Positions 18,947 to 27,544 of a stretch of DNA of 64,000 bases are shown here, piece after piece (within the stretch, counting starts at the first letter, position 1; every line of letters starts with the position of its first letter). The position numbers were made by a program, and so were the translations under genes. The DNA lies in NCBI RefSeq assembly GCF_935822925.1, contig NZ_CAKXZS010000011.1, positions 402,308 through 466,307 on the forward strand, written 5' to 3'. Source of the stretch: Mesorhizobium ventifaucium. GTDB lineage: Bacteria; Pseudomonadota; Alphaproteobacteria; Rhizobiales; Rhizobiaceae. A model generated the notes under the pieces. That model worked only from the letters and a program-made list of their open reading frames with translations, had not been told where the DNA came from and did not search any database.

Positions 18947-19366
18947 TTATAGCGCCGCCTTTATCTTCTGCGCAAACCGGCGCAGGTCCGAGCGCTCATA
19001 GGGCTCGCGCATGCCGTGCCCCCACACCGGGCCCGGCCAGCCGGGATCGCCTTCCGAGCGCGCGACGACATGGACATGCAACTGTCGCACGATGTTGCCA
19101 AGTGCGCCGCTGTTGATCTTGGTGCAGCCGGTCACGCTTTTCAGCGCCTGCGCCACCATGTTGGTCTCGAAGGTCAGCATCGCCTGGTCGAGCGGCGTCA
19201 AATCATGGATTTCCTCCGCGCCTGGCCGCTGCGGCACCAGAAGCAGCCACGGCCAGCGGCGGTCGTTCATCACCCGCAACTCGCACAGGCCGAGCCACAT
19301 CAACTGCTCGCTGTCCGCCTCCAGACGAGCATCCAGCGTGAATCCGGCCTCGAGGCCCGGCGACAT
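18947..19366 (-). CDS. HIT family protein with atypical motif
   Basis: 139 residues from ATG 19366; the open frame extends to 19567, but the extra residues look non-coding. HIT proteins are nucleotide hydrolases or transferases. The C-terminal block reads RQLHVHVVAR, so the canonical His-x-His-x-His triad appears as Gln-x-His-x-His. The second half (GDPGWPGPVWGHG) is typical of a rhizobial HIT subgroup. First gene of the minus-strand HIT-nudC-Dabb set. Confidence 0.8.
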   Translation of the reverse strand: MSPGLEAGFTLDARLEADSEQLMWLGLCELRVMNDRRWPWLLLVPQRPGAEEIHDLTPLDQAMLTFETNMVAQALKSVTGCTKINSGALGNIVRQLHVHVVARSEGDPGWPGPVWGHGMREPYERSDLRRFAQKIKAAL

Positions 19367-19687
19367 CGGCGTTTCCTTCACTTTTGTAGTATTTTTTACT
19401 TCATGGACGCTAGAGCGGCTGCCGTTAGCCCGCAAGAGGGCGGCACGCGAATCAAGTTCTATCGTGGCTCCGGCGAAGAACTCAGGGCATGGCCTGGCAG
19501 GAGCTGGGCTGGAATGAAGCCACCATCTCGCGCCGCCTCTGGTCTGCCGGCCATATCTTTCGTCCATTTGTTCTTGCTTTGTGCCGGCAGCTATGCTAGT
19601 GGTTTCGACATGGTGCTTATTCGCGCCAGCGATCCGCCCGCCTAGGCGGTTTTTTTATTTCTGGTTTCGCTGACCGTCACTGCGCTC
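19367..19687. other. Spacer without a supported gene
   Basis: Lies between the HIT start and the ffs promoter. Short frames exist on both strands (for example a 36-codon frame from 19490 on the plus strand) but none has a good ribosome site or recognisable sequence. It contains the terminator-like hairpin at 19638. Confidence 0.5.
19638..19656 (+). terminator. Short intrinsic terminator-like palindrome
   Basis: CCGCCTAGGCGG followed at once by seven T. The stem is short (4-5 bp). It sits upstream of ffs with no obvious plus-strand gene before it, so an unrecognised short transcript may end here. Confidence 0.5.
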
Positions 19688-19716
19688 TTGCATTTCATTG
19701 CCGGATTGCCGATATG
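19688..19716 (+). promoter_or_regulatory. Likely housekeeping promoter of ffs
   Basis: TTGCAT, 17 bases, GATATG; the RNA 5' end predicted from the fold (19722) lies 6 bases after the -10 box, as expected for a stable RNA promoter. Confidence 0.65.
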
Positions 19717-19721
19717 AAAGC

Positions 19722-19817
19722 GGGAGGTTGGTGGTGGACGGTCCACTCGCCAACCGGGTCAGGTCCGGAAGGAAGCAGCCCTAACGAGCCCGGAACGGGT
19801 CATTGTTCCAGCCTCCC
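19722..19817 (+). ncRNA. ffs: Signal recognition particle RNA (4.5S type)
   Basis: About 96 nt. The ends pair as GGGAGGTTGG with CCAGCCTCCC. The apical domain contains the conserved GGTCAGGTCCGGAAGGAAGC element, which binds Ffh with its GGAA loop and GCAG/AGCA internal loop. It acts in co-translational membrane targeting. Located between the HIT gene and dnaX, a common rhizobial arrangement. The ends are set by the outer stem. Confidence 0.95.
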
Positions 19818-19924
19818 ACCTCTTCGCCTTTCTCCCGCGACATTGACGGCGCCAAGCCCTGCGGGCGAAACTATGCGCAGGAATCGGCCGCCTTAAGCCG
19901 CGGCCCTTGGAGCTTTACGGGCGA

Positions 19925-21775
19925 ATGAGCGAAGCCGGAAATTCGGGAACGGAAAAGGCCGCCGCCTATCGCGTTCTGGCGCGCAAATACCGTCCTGCCA
20001 ATTTCTCCGAACTGATCGGCCAGGAGCCGATGGTCCGCACCCTCACCAACGCTTTCGCCACCGGCCGCATCGCCCAGGCCTGGATGCTGACCGGCGTGCG
20101 CGGTGTCGGCAAGACGACGACGGCGCGCATACTGGCGCGGGCCCTGAACTACAAAACATCGACCGTCGACCAGCCTTCGGTCGACCTTGCCGTGCCGGGC
20201 GAGCATTGCCAGGCGATCATGGAAGGCCGCCATGTCGACGTCATCGAGATGGACGCCGCCTCGCACACCGGCATCGACGACATCAGAGACATCATCGAGC
20301 GCGTGCGCTACGCCCCGGTGTCGGCGCGCTACAAGGTCTACATCATCGACGAAGTGCACATGCTCTCGACGCAGGCCTTCAACGGCCTGCTGAAGACGCT
20401 GGAAGAGCCGCCGCCGCATGTGAAGTTCATCTTCGCCACCACCGAAATCAGAAAAGTTCCGATCACCGTCCTGTCGCGCTGCCAGCGCTTCGATCTCAGG
20501 CGTATCGATGCCGGCACGTTGGTCGCGCACCTCTCCTCGATCGCCGGAAAAGAAGGCATCGCAGTCGATGACGACGCGCTGGCGATGATCGCCCGGGCGG
20601 CCGAGGGCTCGGCGCGCGATTCACTGTCCATTCTCGACCAGGCGATCGCCCATGGTAGCGGCGCAGTCAGCGCCGAAGCGGTGCGCGCCATGCTCGGGCT
20701 GGCCGACCGCGCCCGTATCGTCGACCTGTTCGAACATGTGATGAAGGGCGATGTGGCAGCCGCACTGGCCGAATTCCGCAACCAATACGACGCCGGCGCC
20801 GATCCGGCCGCGGTGCTGACCGATCTTGCCGAGTTCAATCACCTCGTCACCCGGCTGCGCTTCGTGCCGACAGCCCTCGATGACGCCTCGCTGTCCGAGG
20901 ACGAGCGCCGGCGCGGCGCGGATTTCGCCAGGGCGCTGTCGGTCAGGGTGCTGTCGCGGACCTGGCAGATGCTGTTGAAAGGCATTCCCGAGGTGCAGTC
21001 CTCCAACCGGCCGGTCAGTGCCGCCGAAATGGTGCTGATCCGGCTGGCGCATGCCGCCGACCTGCCGACTCTGGACGAGGCGCTGAAATCGCTGGAGAGT
21101 GGAGCGTCGGTGTCGAATGGCGCGCCACGCTTGAATGCTGCGCCGGCAAGCCCCGGCCCAGCAAATTCTGGCCCAGCAAATACTGGCCCAGCAAGTTCCG
21201 GTAACGGCGGCGCCAGCGCCGTTGCGCAGACGCGGATACCGGCGGTCAATGGCGGCGCCCAGACCATGCGGCTGGTCGAACCCGAGCCGATGCCCGCGGC
21301 CTTCCTTCCGGCGCCGGCGCCGGAGCCGGTCGCCGATGCGCCGTCGGTGCCGGTGAAATCGCTGGCCGACATCGTCGCCTTGGCCGATGCCCAGCGCGAC
21401 ATGGCCTTCAAGGTGCTGGTCAAGCGCTGCGTGCGCCTGGTGCGCATCGAGCCGGGCCGCATCGACGTCAGCCTGACCGATGACGCGCCGAAGATGCTGC
21501 TCAACGATCTGACCGCCAAATTGCGCGCCTGGACCGGCCGCAGCTGGCTGGTCTCGCTGTCGAAGGAAGAGGGCGGCCAGACGCTGGCCGAGATGGAATC
21601 GACCAAGCGCGAAAACGCGCTCCTCGATGCCAAGAGCGATCCGACCGTCGCCGCCATCCTGGCGCGTTTTCCCGGCGCCAGGATCATCGACGTGCGCATT
21701 CCCGACGCACCGGAAGCCGATGCGGTGGAGGCCGAGGTTCCGATCGAGCCGCCCGCTGACGAAGACGAAACCTGA
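19925..21775 (+). CDS. dnaX: DNA polymerase III subunits gamma and tau
   Basis: 616 residues from ATG 19925; a TTG at 19907 is a less likely alternative. Clamp-loader AAA+ ATPase: [18 protein letters not shown], Walker [15 protein letters not shown], Walker [10 protein letters not shown] and sensor SRC ([11 protein letters not shown]). The zinc module between Walker A and B keeps a single Cys (GEHCQ) instead of four. A Pro/Ala/Gly linker (about residues 405-435) contains a 15-base tandem repeat ([13 protein letters not shown]). The C-terminal tau-like domain follows. No strong A-run for programmed frameshifting was noticed. ybaB and then recR follow, the standard grouping. Confidence 0.95.
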   Translation: MSEAGNSGTEKAAAYRVLARKYRPANFSELIGQEPMVRTLTNAFATGRIAQAWMLTGVRGVGKTTTARILARALNYKTSTVDQPSVDLAVPGEHCQAIMEGRHVDVIEMDAASHTGIDDIRDIIERVRYAPVSARYKVYIIDEVHMLSTQAFNGLLKTLEEPPPHVKFIFATTEIRKVPITVLSRCQRFDLRRIDAGTLVAHLSSIAGKEGIAVDDDALAMIARAAEGSARDSLSILDQAIAHGSGAVSAEAVRAMLGLADRARIVDLFEHVMKGDVAAALAEFRNQYDAGADPAAVLTDLAEFNHLVTRLRFVPTALDDASLSEDERRRGADFARALSVRVLSRTWQMLLKGIPEVQSSNRPVSAAEMVLIRLAHAADLPTLDEALKSLESGASVSNGAPRLNAAPASPGPANSGPANTGPASSGNGGASAVAQTRIPAVNGGAQTMRLVEPEPMPAAFLPAPAPEPVADAPSVPVKSLADIVALADAQRDMAFKVLVKRCVRLVRIEPGRIDVSLTDDAPKMLLNDLTAKLRAWTGRSWLVSLSKEEGGQTLAEMESTKRENALLDAKSDPTVAAILARFPGARIIDVRIPDAPEADAVEAEVPIEPPADEDET

Positions 21776-21797
21776 TACCAACCGTAGAGGAACCGTG

Positions 21798-22121
21798 ATG
21801 AAAGATCTTCTCGGCCTGATGGGCAAAGCAAAGGAAATGCAGGCCAAGTTCCAGGCCATGCAGGATGAGATCGCCACACTGGAAGCCACCGGACAGGCCG
21901 GCGGCGGCCTGGTCAGCGTGACGCTGACCGGCAAATTCGAGATGAAGGCGCTGAAGATCGATCCGTCGCTGTTCAAGGAGGACGAGGTCGAGATTCTGGA
22001 GGATCTGCTTCTCGCCGCCCACAATGACGCCAGGGCCAAGGTCGAGCAGATGATGCAGGAAAAGACCCAGGCACTGACCGCCGGACTGCCGATACCGCCG
22101 GGAATGAAGCTGCCGTTCTAA
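21798..22121 (+). CDS. ybaB: YbaB/EbfC family nucleoid-associated protein
   Basis: 107 residues. [20 protein letters not shown] at the N-terminus and PPGMKLPF at the C-terminus are family hallmarks. Forms small DNA-binding dimers. It starts 22 bases after the dnaX stop, with GAGGAACC as ribosome site, and is very likely in the dnaX transcript. Confidence 0.95.
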   Translation: MKDLLGLMGKAKEMQAKFQAMQDEIATLEATGQAGGGLVSVTLTGKFEMKALKIDPSLFKEDEVEILEDLLLAAHNDARAKVEQMMQEKTQALTAGLPIPPGMKLPF

Positions 22122-22410
22122 GGTGCTGTATGCCGGTCGACCGAGCCCATCGCATTGGCCCGGCAGGCCACGCTGCGAAGGCTGCGCCGCTCGAAGGTGA
22201 CGCTACCAAGCCCCTTGCGGAAGTTGCGACGCTCGAAGGTCAAGCCGTTACAGTGGCCAAAGAGCGCAGCGATCAACGCCCACCCGCCGGCCAGCTGTGT
22301 CCATTCGGCAACTCCGCGCACTTAATAACGCTTTAGCCATCTTTTTGCCTGAAAGTGTCTCATTCTTGCCGCAACCAGAGGCGGGCTGGCGACTGAATGA
22401 GGGGATATCT
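22122..22410. other. Spacer upstream of the SleB-type gene
   Basis: About 290 bases with no supported gene. It contains an imperfect direct repeat (CGCTCGAAGGT near 22190 and 22231). Confidence 0.4.
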
Positions 22411-23313
22411 TTGATCGCGACCCGATGGAAGACGCCGTTGCTGCTCGGCGTCATCACCTCTCCGCTGTTTTTGGCCGCCTGCAGTCAGACCACGCACGGC
22501 CTGTCCGTGGCCAGCCTGACCGATACGGTCAGGTCCCGACCCTACAGCCACACAGCCAAGGACAAAGAGTGCCTCCAGCGCGCGATGTTCTTCGAATCCA
22601 ACCGGTCGAGCCGTGACGGCATGATTGCCGTCGGCACGGTGGTGATGAACCGGCTGCGCTCCGGCAAGCACGGCAACACCATCTGCCAGGTGGTCGGCGA
22701 ACGCGGCCAGTTCGCGCCGGGCGTGATGACGCGGCCAATGAATTCGAAGGCGATGCCCGATGTCGAGGAAGCCGCCGAGGCGGTACTCAGGGGCGAGCGC
22801 AAGGCCAAGCTGAAGAACTCGATGTTCTTTCACACCGCCGGCCTGCGTTTCCCCTACAAGAACATGCACTACACCATGGTCGCCGGCGGCAACGCCTTTT
22901 ACGAAAAGCGCGGCCGCAACTGGAAACCACTGCCGGACGAGCCCACGGTCGCGGTGGCGCAGGCGACGCCGCGGGGGTCGCGCGCCGCACCAGTGACGCT
23001 CATGGCCTCTGCGGCGCCGGCCGCCAAGGCAGAACTCGCCAAGGCAGCGCTCATCAAGGCAACCTATGTGACCGCGGTCGCATCGCAACCGGCAAAGGCC
23101 ATTCCAGAGAAGGCGACGCCAGAGAAGGTGACCTTTGTGGCGATGCAGGAGCCGGACGCGGCCCGTTTCGGCGGCACCGCCGGTGCGCAACCGGTCACGT
23201 CATTCCCGGCGGCGCCGGCCGAGCCGACGATGTCGTTTGAACCGACGCCCGAGAACACCGATGCCATCGGCGCGATGATCGCCGGCCAGGGCAGGCCGCT
23301 GGAAGCCTACTGA
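22411..23313 (+). CDS. SleB-type cell wall hydrolase, lipoprotein
   Basis: 300 residues if translation starts at TTG 22411, which has GAGGGG 6 bases upstream and gives a clean lipoprotein signal (TPLLLGVITSPLFLAAC, lipobox LAAC). The frame is open to 22297, but those residues have no signal character. The Hydrolase_2 (SleB) domain includes ECLQRAMFFESNRSSRDGMI, with the likely catalytic Glu, and FAPGVMTRP. The C-terminal 110 residues are low-complexity Ala/Lys/Pro with AKA and EKAT repeats. Role in peptidoglycan cleavage is inferred. It separates ybaB from recR. Confidence 0.8.
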   Translation: MIATRWKTPLLLGVITSPLFLAACSQTTHGLSVASLTDTVRSRPYSHTAKDKECLQRAMFFESNRSSRDGMIAVGTVVMNRLRSGKHGNTICQVVGERGQFAPGVMTRPMNSKAMPDVEEAAEAVLRGERKAKLKNSMFFHTAGLRFPYKNMHYTMVAGGNAFYEKRGRNWKPLPDEPTVAVAQATPRGSRAAPVTLMASAAPAAKAELAKAALIKATYVTAVASQPAKAIPEKATPEKVTFVAMQEPDAARFGGTAGAQPVTSFPAAPAEPTMSFEPTPENTDAIGAMIAGQGRPLEAY

Positions 23314-23333
23314 GACGGTCGGATAGTCAACGT

Positions 23334-23510
23334 TGGCGCCGCCCCTCATTGCCCTGCCGGGCATTTCTCCCCGTTAACGGGGAGAAAGAAGCTGGCCGCA
23401 ACCTTGGCACCCTTTCTGCAACGCCTGCGATTGGCGAAATCCTTTGCGAAGGCTCTTTCTCACCGTCACTATACGGGGAGAAATGCCCGGCAGGGCAATG
23501 AGGGGCAGCG
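23334..23510. repeat. Dispersed mosaic inverted repeat, copy A3 (CTCCCCGT-arm subtype)
   Basis: GGCGCCGCCCCTCATTGCCC on the left, GGGCAATGAGGGGCAGCGC on the right; arms CTCCCCGTTAACGGGGAG and CGTCACTATACGGGGAG; core GCGATTGGCGAAAT. Lies between the SleB-type gene and recR. Confidence 0.8.
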
Positions 23511-23587
23511 CAAACCTCAGCGATTGTCTCGTAGCAGCGTCCTTGCACGGTGTTCCAAAACCCATCGAAAAATCCTAAACCGATGCG

Positions 23588-24193
23588 ATGTCGAAGCGAA
23601 TCGCCGGTCCCGAGATCGAACGCCTGATCCAGCTCCTGGCCAAGGTGCCGGGGCTTGGGCCGCGTTCGGCCAGGCGAGCAGCGCTTCACCTCATCAAGAA
23701 GAAGGAGCAGTTGCTGTCGCCGCTCGCCGCCGCCATGAGCGAGGCGGTCGACAAGGTGCGCATCTGCTCGACCTGCGGCAATGTCGATACGTCCGATCCC
23801 TGCATGATCTGCACCGATCCGCGCCGCGACGCCGGCACGCTGATCGTCGTCGAGGACGTGGCCGACCTATGGGCGCTGGAGCGGGCGGCCGCCATGAATG
23901 TCCGCTATCACGTGCTCGGCGGCTCGCTGTCGCCGCTCGACGGCATCGGCCCCGAACAGCTCAACATCGGCTCGCTGGTCGACCGTGTCGCCGGCGGCGA
24001 GGTCAAGGAGGTCATCCTTGCCGTCAACGCCACGGTCGAGGGCCAGACCACCGCGCATTATCTCACCGACCAATTGTCCGGCTTCGATATCAAGGTGACG
24101 CGGCTGGCGCATGGCGTGCCGGTCGGCGGCGAACTCGACTATCTCGACGAAGGCACGCTGGCCGCGGCGCTGCGCTCACGGACGGCGTTTTGA
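23588..24193 (+). CDS. recR: Recombination mediator protein RecR
   Basis: 201 residues, standard length. N-terminal helix-hairpin-helix ([17 protein letters not shown]), a four-Cys zinc finger (ICSTCGN and CMICTDPRR), a Toprim domain beginning [14 protein letters not shown] and the C-terminal Walker-B-like block [20 protein letters not shown]. Works with RecO/RecF in loading RecA at gaps. Conserved as the downstream partner of dnaX-ybaB. Confidence 0.96.
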   Translation: MSKRIAGPEIERLIQLLAKVPGLGPRSARRAALHLIKKKEQLLSPLAAAMSEAVDKVRICSTCGNVDTSDPCMICTDPRRDAGTLIVVEDVADLWALERAAAMNVRYHVLGGSLSPLDGIGPEQLNIGSLVDRVAGGEVKEVILAVNATVEGQTTAHYLTDQLSGFDIKVTRLAHGVPVGGELDYLDEGTLAAALRSRTAF

Positions 24194-24229
24194 GGAAGGG
24201 GGGAGGTATTCTTGAGATGATTGCGTTCC

Positions 24230-24410
24230 GTCGCGCCCCCCTCCGTCCTGCCCTCTTTGCCAATACTTGGCATCTCCGCCACGAGGGGGGAGATTGGATG
24301 TCATCTCGGCTTTCGCCATTCTCCAACGTTGTTGAACAGGCGCAGCCCGCGAAGCTGCCAATCTCCCCCCTCGTGGGGGAGATGTCCGGCAGGACAGAGG
24401 GGGGCGCGAC
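24230..24410. repeat. Dispersed mosaic inverted repeat, copy A4, overlapping a gene start
   Basis: CCCCCCTCCGTCCTGCCCTC on the left and GGACAGAGGGGGGCGCGAC on the right. The core is in the opposite orientation to the other copies (TTTCGCCATTCTCCAACGTT is the inverse of AACG..TTGGCGAAA). The right arm contains GGGGGAGATG, which holds the start codon chosen for the lytic transglycosylase at 24382. Confidence 0.8.
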
Positions 24411-25659
24411 AGAACGCGGCCTTTGCAGGCTGGCCGCCGCTTTTTTCCTCGCCGCACTGACTGCCTTCCTCCTCGCCACCCCCGCCTCCGCCACAAAACT
24501 CGACGACCAGTTCCACGCCTGGCTCAACAACGACCTCTGGCCCGAGGCCAAGGCCAAGGGCATCTCCAGAAAAACCTTCGACGCCGCCTTCGACGGCATC
24601 AACCCGAACCTCAAACTGCCCGACCTGGTGATGCCGGGCAAAAAGGCGACGACGCCGCAGAAGCAGCATCAGGCGGAGTTCGGTTCGCCCGGAGCCTATT
24701 TCGCCGAAAAGACGGTTCGCGCCGTGACCGCTGGTGGCCGCACGCGCAAGGCGGCCAATGCCAGAACCGTCGCCGCGATCGAGAAGCGCTACGGCGTGCC
24801 GGGCGAGGTGCTGCTGGCGATCTGGGGTCGCGAGAGCGGCTTTGGCGCAGCGAAAATGCCCTACGACGCTTTCGAAGTGCTGGGCACCAAGGCCTTCATG
24901 GCGACCAGGAAGGATTTCTTCCGCAGCGAGCTTATGGCGGCGCTCGAGATCGTCGAGCGCGGGTTGGCCCCGGTCGGCGCGATGAAATCGTCCTGGGCCG
25001 GCGCACTCGGCCAGCCGCAGTTCATGCCGAGTTCGTTCCTCAGACATGCCGTCGACTTCGATGGCGACGGCAGGGTCGACATCTGGAACTCGGAGCCGGA
25101 CACGCTGGCCTCGATCGCCAACTATCTCGTCCACTATGGCTGGGTAAAAGGCCGCGGCTGGGGTTTTGAGGTGACGGCGCCGGACGCGGTCTCCTGTTCG
25201 CTCGAAGGTCCGGACCAAGGCAAGAGGATTTCCCAGTGGGCTGATATGGGCATCAAGCGTGTCGCGGCAAGACCGTTTCCGGCGCGCGAATTGAAGACCG
25301 AAGGCTTTCTTCTTATGCCGGCCGGGCGCAGCGGTCCGGCCTTCATCGTCACGCCCAATTTCTACGTCTTGAAGCAATACAACACCAGCGATCTCTACGC
25401 CCTGTTCATCGGCCACGCCGCCGACCGCATCGCCAATGGCGACAGCAATTTTTCAGGGCGCTGGGGTGCGGTCGGCGGGCTCCACAGGTCCGATATCGCC
25501 GCCTTGCAGCGGGCGCTGGAGGCCGAGGGCCACGACGTCGGCAGCGCCGACGGCCTGCCCGGTTTCAAGACCCGCCGCTCGATCGGCAAGTGGCAGGCCA
25601 GGAACGGTCGCGCCGCCACCTGTTTTCCCGACGCCGACCTGGTGACCGCGTTGAAATAG
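24382..25659 (+). CDS. Lytic murein transglycosylase (MltB type) with peptidoglycan-binding domain
   Basis: 425 residues from ATG 24382. The first 10 or so residues ([13 protein letters not shown]) are encoded by repeat A4; the signal core CRLAAAFFLAALTAFLLATPASA follows. An in-frame ATG at 24298 lies even deeper in the repeat. The transglycosylase domain has the catalytic Glu in LLAIWGRESGFG, then LGQPQFMPSSFLRHAVDFDG and DTLASIANYL, typical of MltB/SLT_2. A C-terminal PG_binding_1 domain (LHRSDIAALQRALEAEGHDV, with GFKTRRSIGKWQ) ends the protein. Cleaves glycan strands to 1,6-anhydro ends in the periplasm. Confidence 0.9.
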   Translation: MSGRTEGGATERGLCRLAAAFFLAALTAFLLATPASATKLDDQFHAWLNNDLWPEAKAKGISRKTFDAAFDGINPNLKLPDLVMPGKKATTPQKQHQAEFGSPGAYFAEKTVRAVTAGGRTRKAANARTVAAIEKRYGVPGEVLLAIWGRESGFGAAKMPYDAFEVLGTKAFMATRKDFFRSELMAALEIVERGLAPVGAMKSSWAGALGQPQFMPSSFLRHAVDFDGDGRVDIWNSEPDTLASIANYLVHYGWVKGRGWGFEVTAPDAVSCSLEGPDQGKRISQWADMGIKRVAARPFPARELKTEGFLLMPAGRSGPAFIVTPNFYVLKQYNTSDLYALFIGHAADRIANGDSNFSGRWGAVGGLHRSDIAALQRALEAEGHDVGSADGLPGFKTRRSIGKWQARNGRAATCFPDADLVTALK

Positions 25660-25882
25660 CTGCACTCCTTGTGTCGCTTCCGGTGGTGGTGGCTGGCTGA
25701 TCCTGGTCCAACAAACAGCTTTGCAAATGCTCGTTGCCGCGCCTGAAACCGCCGGATAAGGTGAGGCGGAACTGGATAAAAATCACCAGGACGACCGGTT
25801 CAGGGTCATAGTTCGATTAGGCAGGTGAATGCCAAACCCTGAGCTGGGAACTCAGGTCAACAAAAACAGGGAACAGTTAAAA

Positions 25883-27526
25883 ATGATGATGGAAAAGTTT
25901 GCTCTACGCTCCCGCGTCCTGCTCGCCGGCGCAGCCATGTCCGCGCTGCTTCTGGCCGGCGCGCCTGCCTTGGCGGTCACGCCGGCCGACACGCTGGTCG
26001 AGGGTTTCGCCATCGACGACATCATCTCAATGGATCCGGGCGAGGCGTTCGAGCTGTCGACCGCCGAGGTCACCGGCAACACCTACGATCTTCTTGTCCG
26101 CCTCGATCTCAGTGATACGTCCAAGGTCAAGGGCGATCTCGCCGAAAGCTGGACTGTCTCCGACGACGGATTGACCTACACTTTCAAGCTCAAGCCCGGC
26201 CTGAAATTCGCCTCGGGCAATCCGATCACCGCGGCGGACGTCGCCTACTCCTTCGAGCGCGCCATCAAGCTCGACAAGAGCCCGGCCTTCATCATCGGCC
26301 AGTTCGGCATCACCGGCGACAACGTCACCGAGAGGGCCAAGGCCGTCGATGACACGACGTTCCAGTTCACCGTCGACAAGACCTATGCGCCGAGCTTCGT
26401 CCTGAACTGCCTGTCGGCAACCGTCGCGTCGGTCGTTGACGCCAAGCTGGTCAAGGAACATGTCGCCGCGGTGACGCCCAGCGCCGACTACAAATACGAC
26501 AATGACTTCGGCAACGCCTGGCTGAAGACCGGCTATGCCGGCTCCGGCGCCTTCAAGCTGCGCGAATGGCGGGCCAACGAGGTCGTCGTCATGGAGCGCA
26601 ACGACAATTATCACGGCGAAAAGGCCAGGCTTGCCCGCGTCATCTATCGCAACATGAAGGAAAGCTCGGGCCAGCGCCTGGCGCTGGAGGCCGGCGACAT
26701 CGACGTTGCCCGCAATCTCGAGCCGAACGACCTCGACGCCATCGCCAAGAACGCCGATCTCACCACCACCAGCGCGCCGAAGGGCACGGTCTTCTACATC
26801 AGCCTCAACCAGAAGAACCCGAACCTCGCCAAACCCGAGGTTCGCCAGGCCTTCAAATATCTTGTCGACTATGATGCCCTGAGCTCGACCATCCTCAAAG
26901 GCATTGGCGAGATCCACCAGACCTTCCTGCCAAAAGGCGTGCTCGGTGAGCTGGACGAAAATCCGTTCAAATTCGACCTCGCCAAGGCCAAGGAACTGCT
27001 CGCCAAGGCCGGCTTGGCCGACGGCTTCAGCGTCACCATGGACGTCCGCAACACCCAGCCGGTGACCGGCATGGCGGAATCGTTCCAGCAGACGCTCGGC
27101 CAGGCCGGCGTCAAGCTGGAGATCATTCCCGGCGACGGCAAGCAGACGCTAACCAAATACCGCGCCCGCAATCACGACATCTATATCGGCCAGTGGGGCC
27201 AGGATTATTTCGATCCGAACTCCAACGCCCAGACCTTCGCCAGCAACCCCGACAATTCGGATGAAGGCAAGACCAAGACCCTGGCCTGGCGCAACGCCTG
27301 GGACATTCCGGAGTTGACCAAGCAGACCGAAGCGGCCCTGCTCGAGAAGGATCCGGCCAAGCGCGCCGCAATGTACCAGGATCTGCAGAGGAAGATTCTC
27401 GAAACCAGCCCTTTCATCATCGTTCACCAGCAGCTGGAAGTGGCCGGCCTGCGCAAGAACCTTAAGGGCTTCGCGCTCGGCCCGAGCTTCGACACCAATT
27501 TCGTCGGCCAGATCTCCAAGGAATGA
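25883..27526 (+). CDS. Peptide-type ABC transporter substrate-binding protein
   Basis: 547 residues from ATG 25883, with AGGGAA upstream. Sec signal SRVLLAGAAMSALLLAGAPALA. Family-5 binding protein: LAESWTVSDDGLTYTFKLKP, SGAFKLREWRANE, EVRQAFKYLVDYDAL, HDIYIGQWGQDYFDPNSN. First gene of a five-gene dppABCDF-like operon (gap 18 bases to the first permease). The ligand (peptide, opine or similar) cannot be told from the sequence. Confidence 0.88.
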   Translation: MMMEKFALRSRVLLAGAAMSALLLAGAPALAVTPADTLVEGFAIDDIISMDPGEAFELSTAEVTGNTYDLLVRLDLSDTSKVKGDLAESWTVSDDGLTYTFKLKPGLKFASGNPITAADVAYSFERAIKLDKSPAFIIGQFGITGDNVTERAKAVDDTTFQFTVDKTYAPSFVLNCLSATVASVVDAKLVKEHVAAVTPSADYKYDNDFGNAWLKTGYAGSGAFKLREWRANEVVVMERNDNYHGEKARLARVIYRNMKESSGQRLALEAGDIDVARNLEPNDLDAIAKNADLTTTSAPKGTVFYISLNQKNPNLAKPEVRQAFKYLVDYDALSSTILKGIGEIHQTFLPKGVLGELDENPFKFDLAKAKELLAKAGLADGFSVTMDVRNTQPVTGMAESFQQTLGQAGVKLEIIPGDGKQTLTKYRARNHDIYIGQWGQDYFDPNSNAQTFASNPDNSDEGKTKTLAWRNAWDIPELTKQTEAALLEKDPAKRAAMYQDLQRKILETSPFIIVHQQLEVAGLRKNLKGFALGPSFDTNFVGQISKE

Positions 27527-27544
27527 TGCCGGCGGACGCGCCGC

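Noticed and set aside
20100-21775. Programmed frameshift in dnaX producing gamma
   Set aside because: No A-rich slippery heptamer with a following stem was noticed; the long form is assumed to be the main product.
20621-22039. 472-codon open frame on the minus strand opposite dnaX
   Set aside because: Shadow of a high-GC gene: no ribosome site, no domain, Arg/Gly/His-rich composition, and dnaX is unmistakable on the other strand. Similar shadows lie opposite miaB (42971-44986), nusA (55124-56662) and infB (57687-59741).
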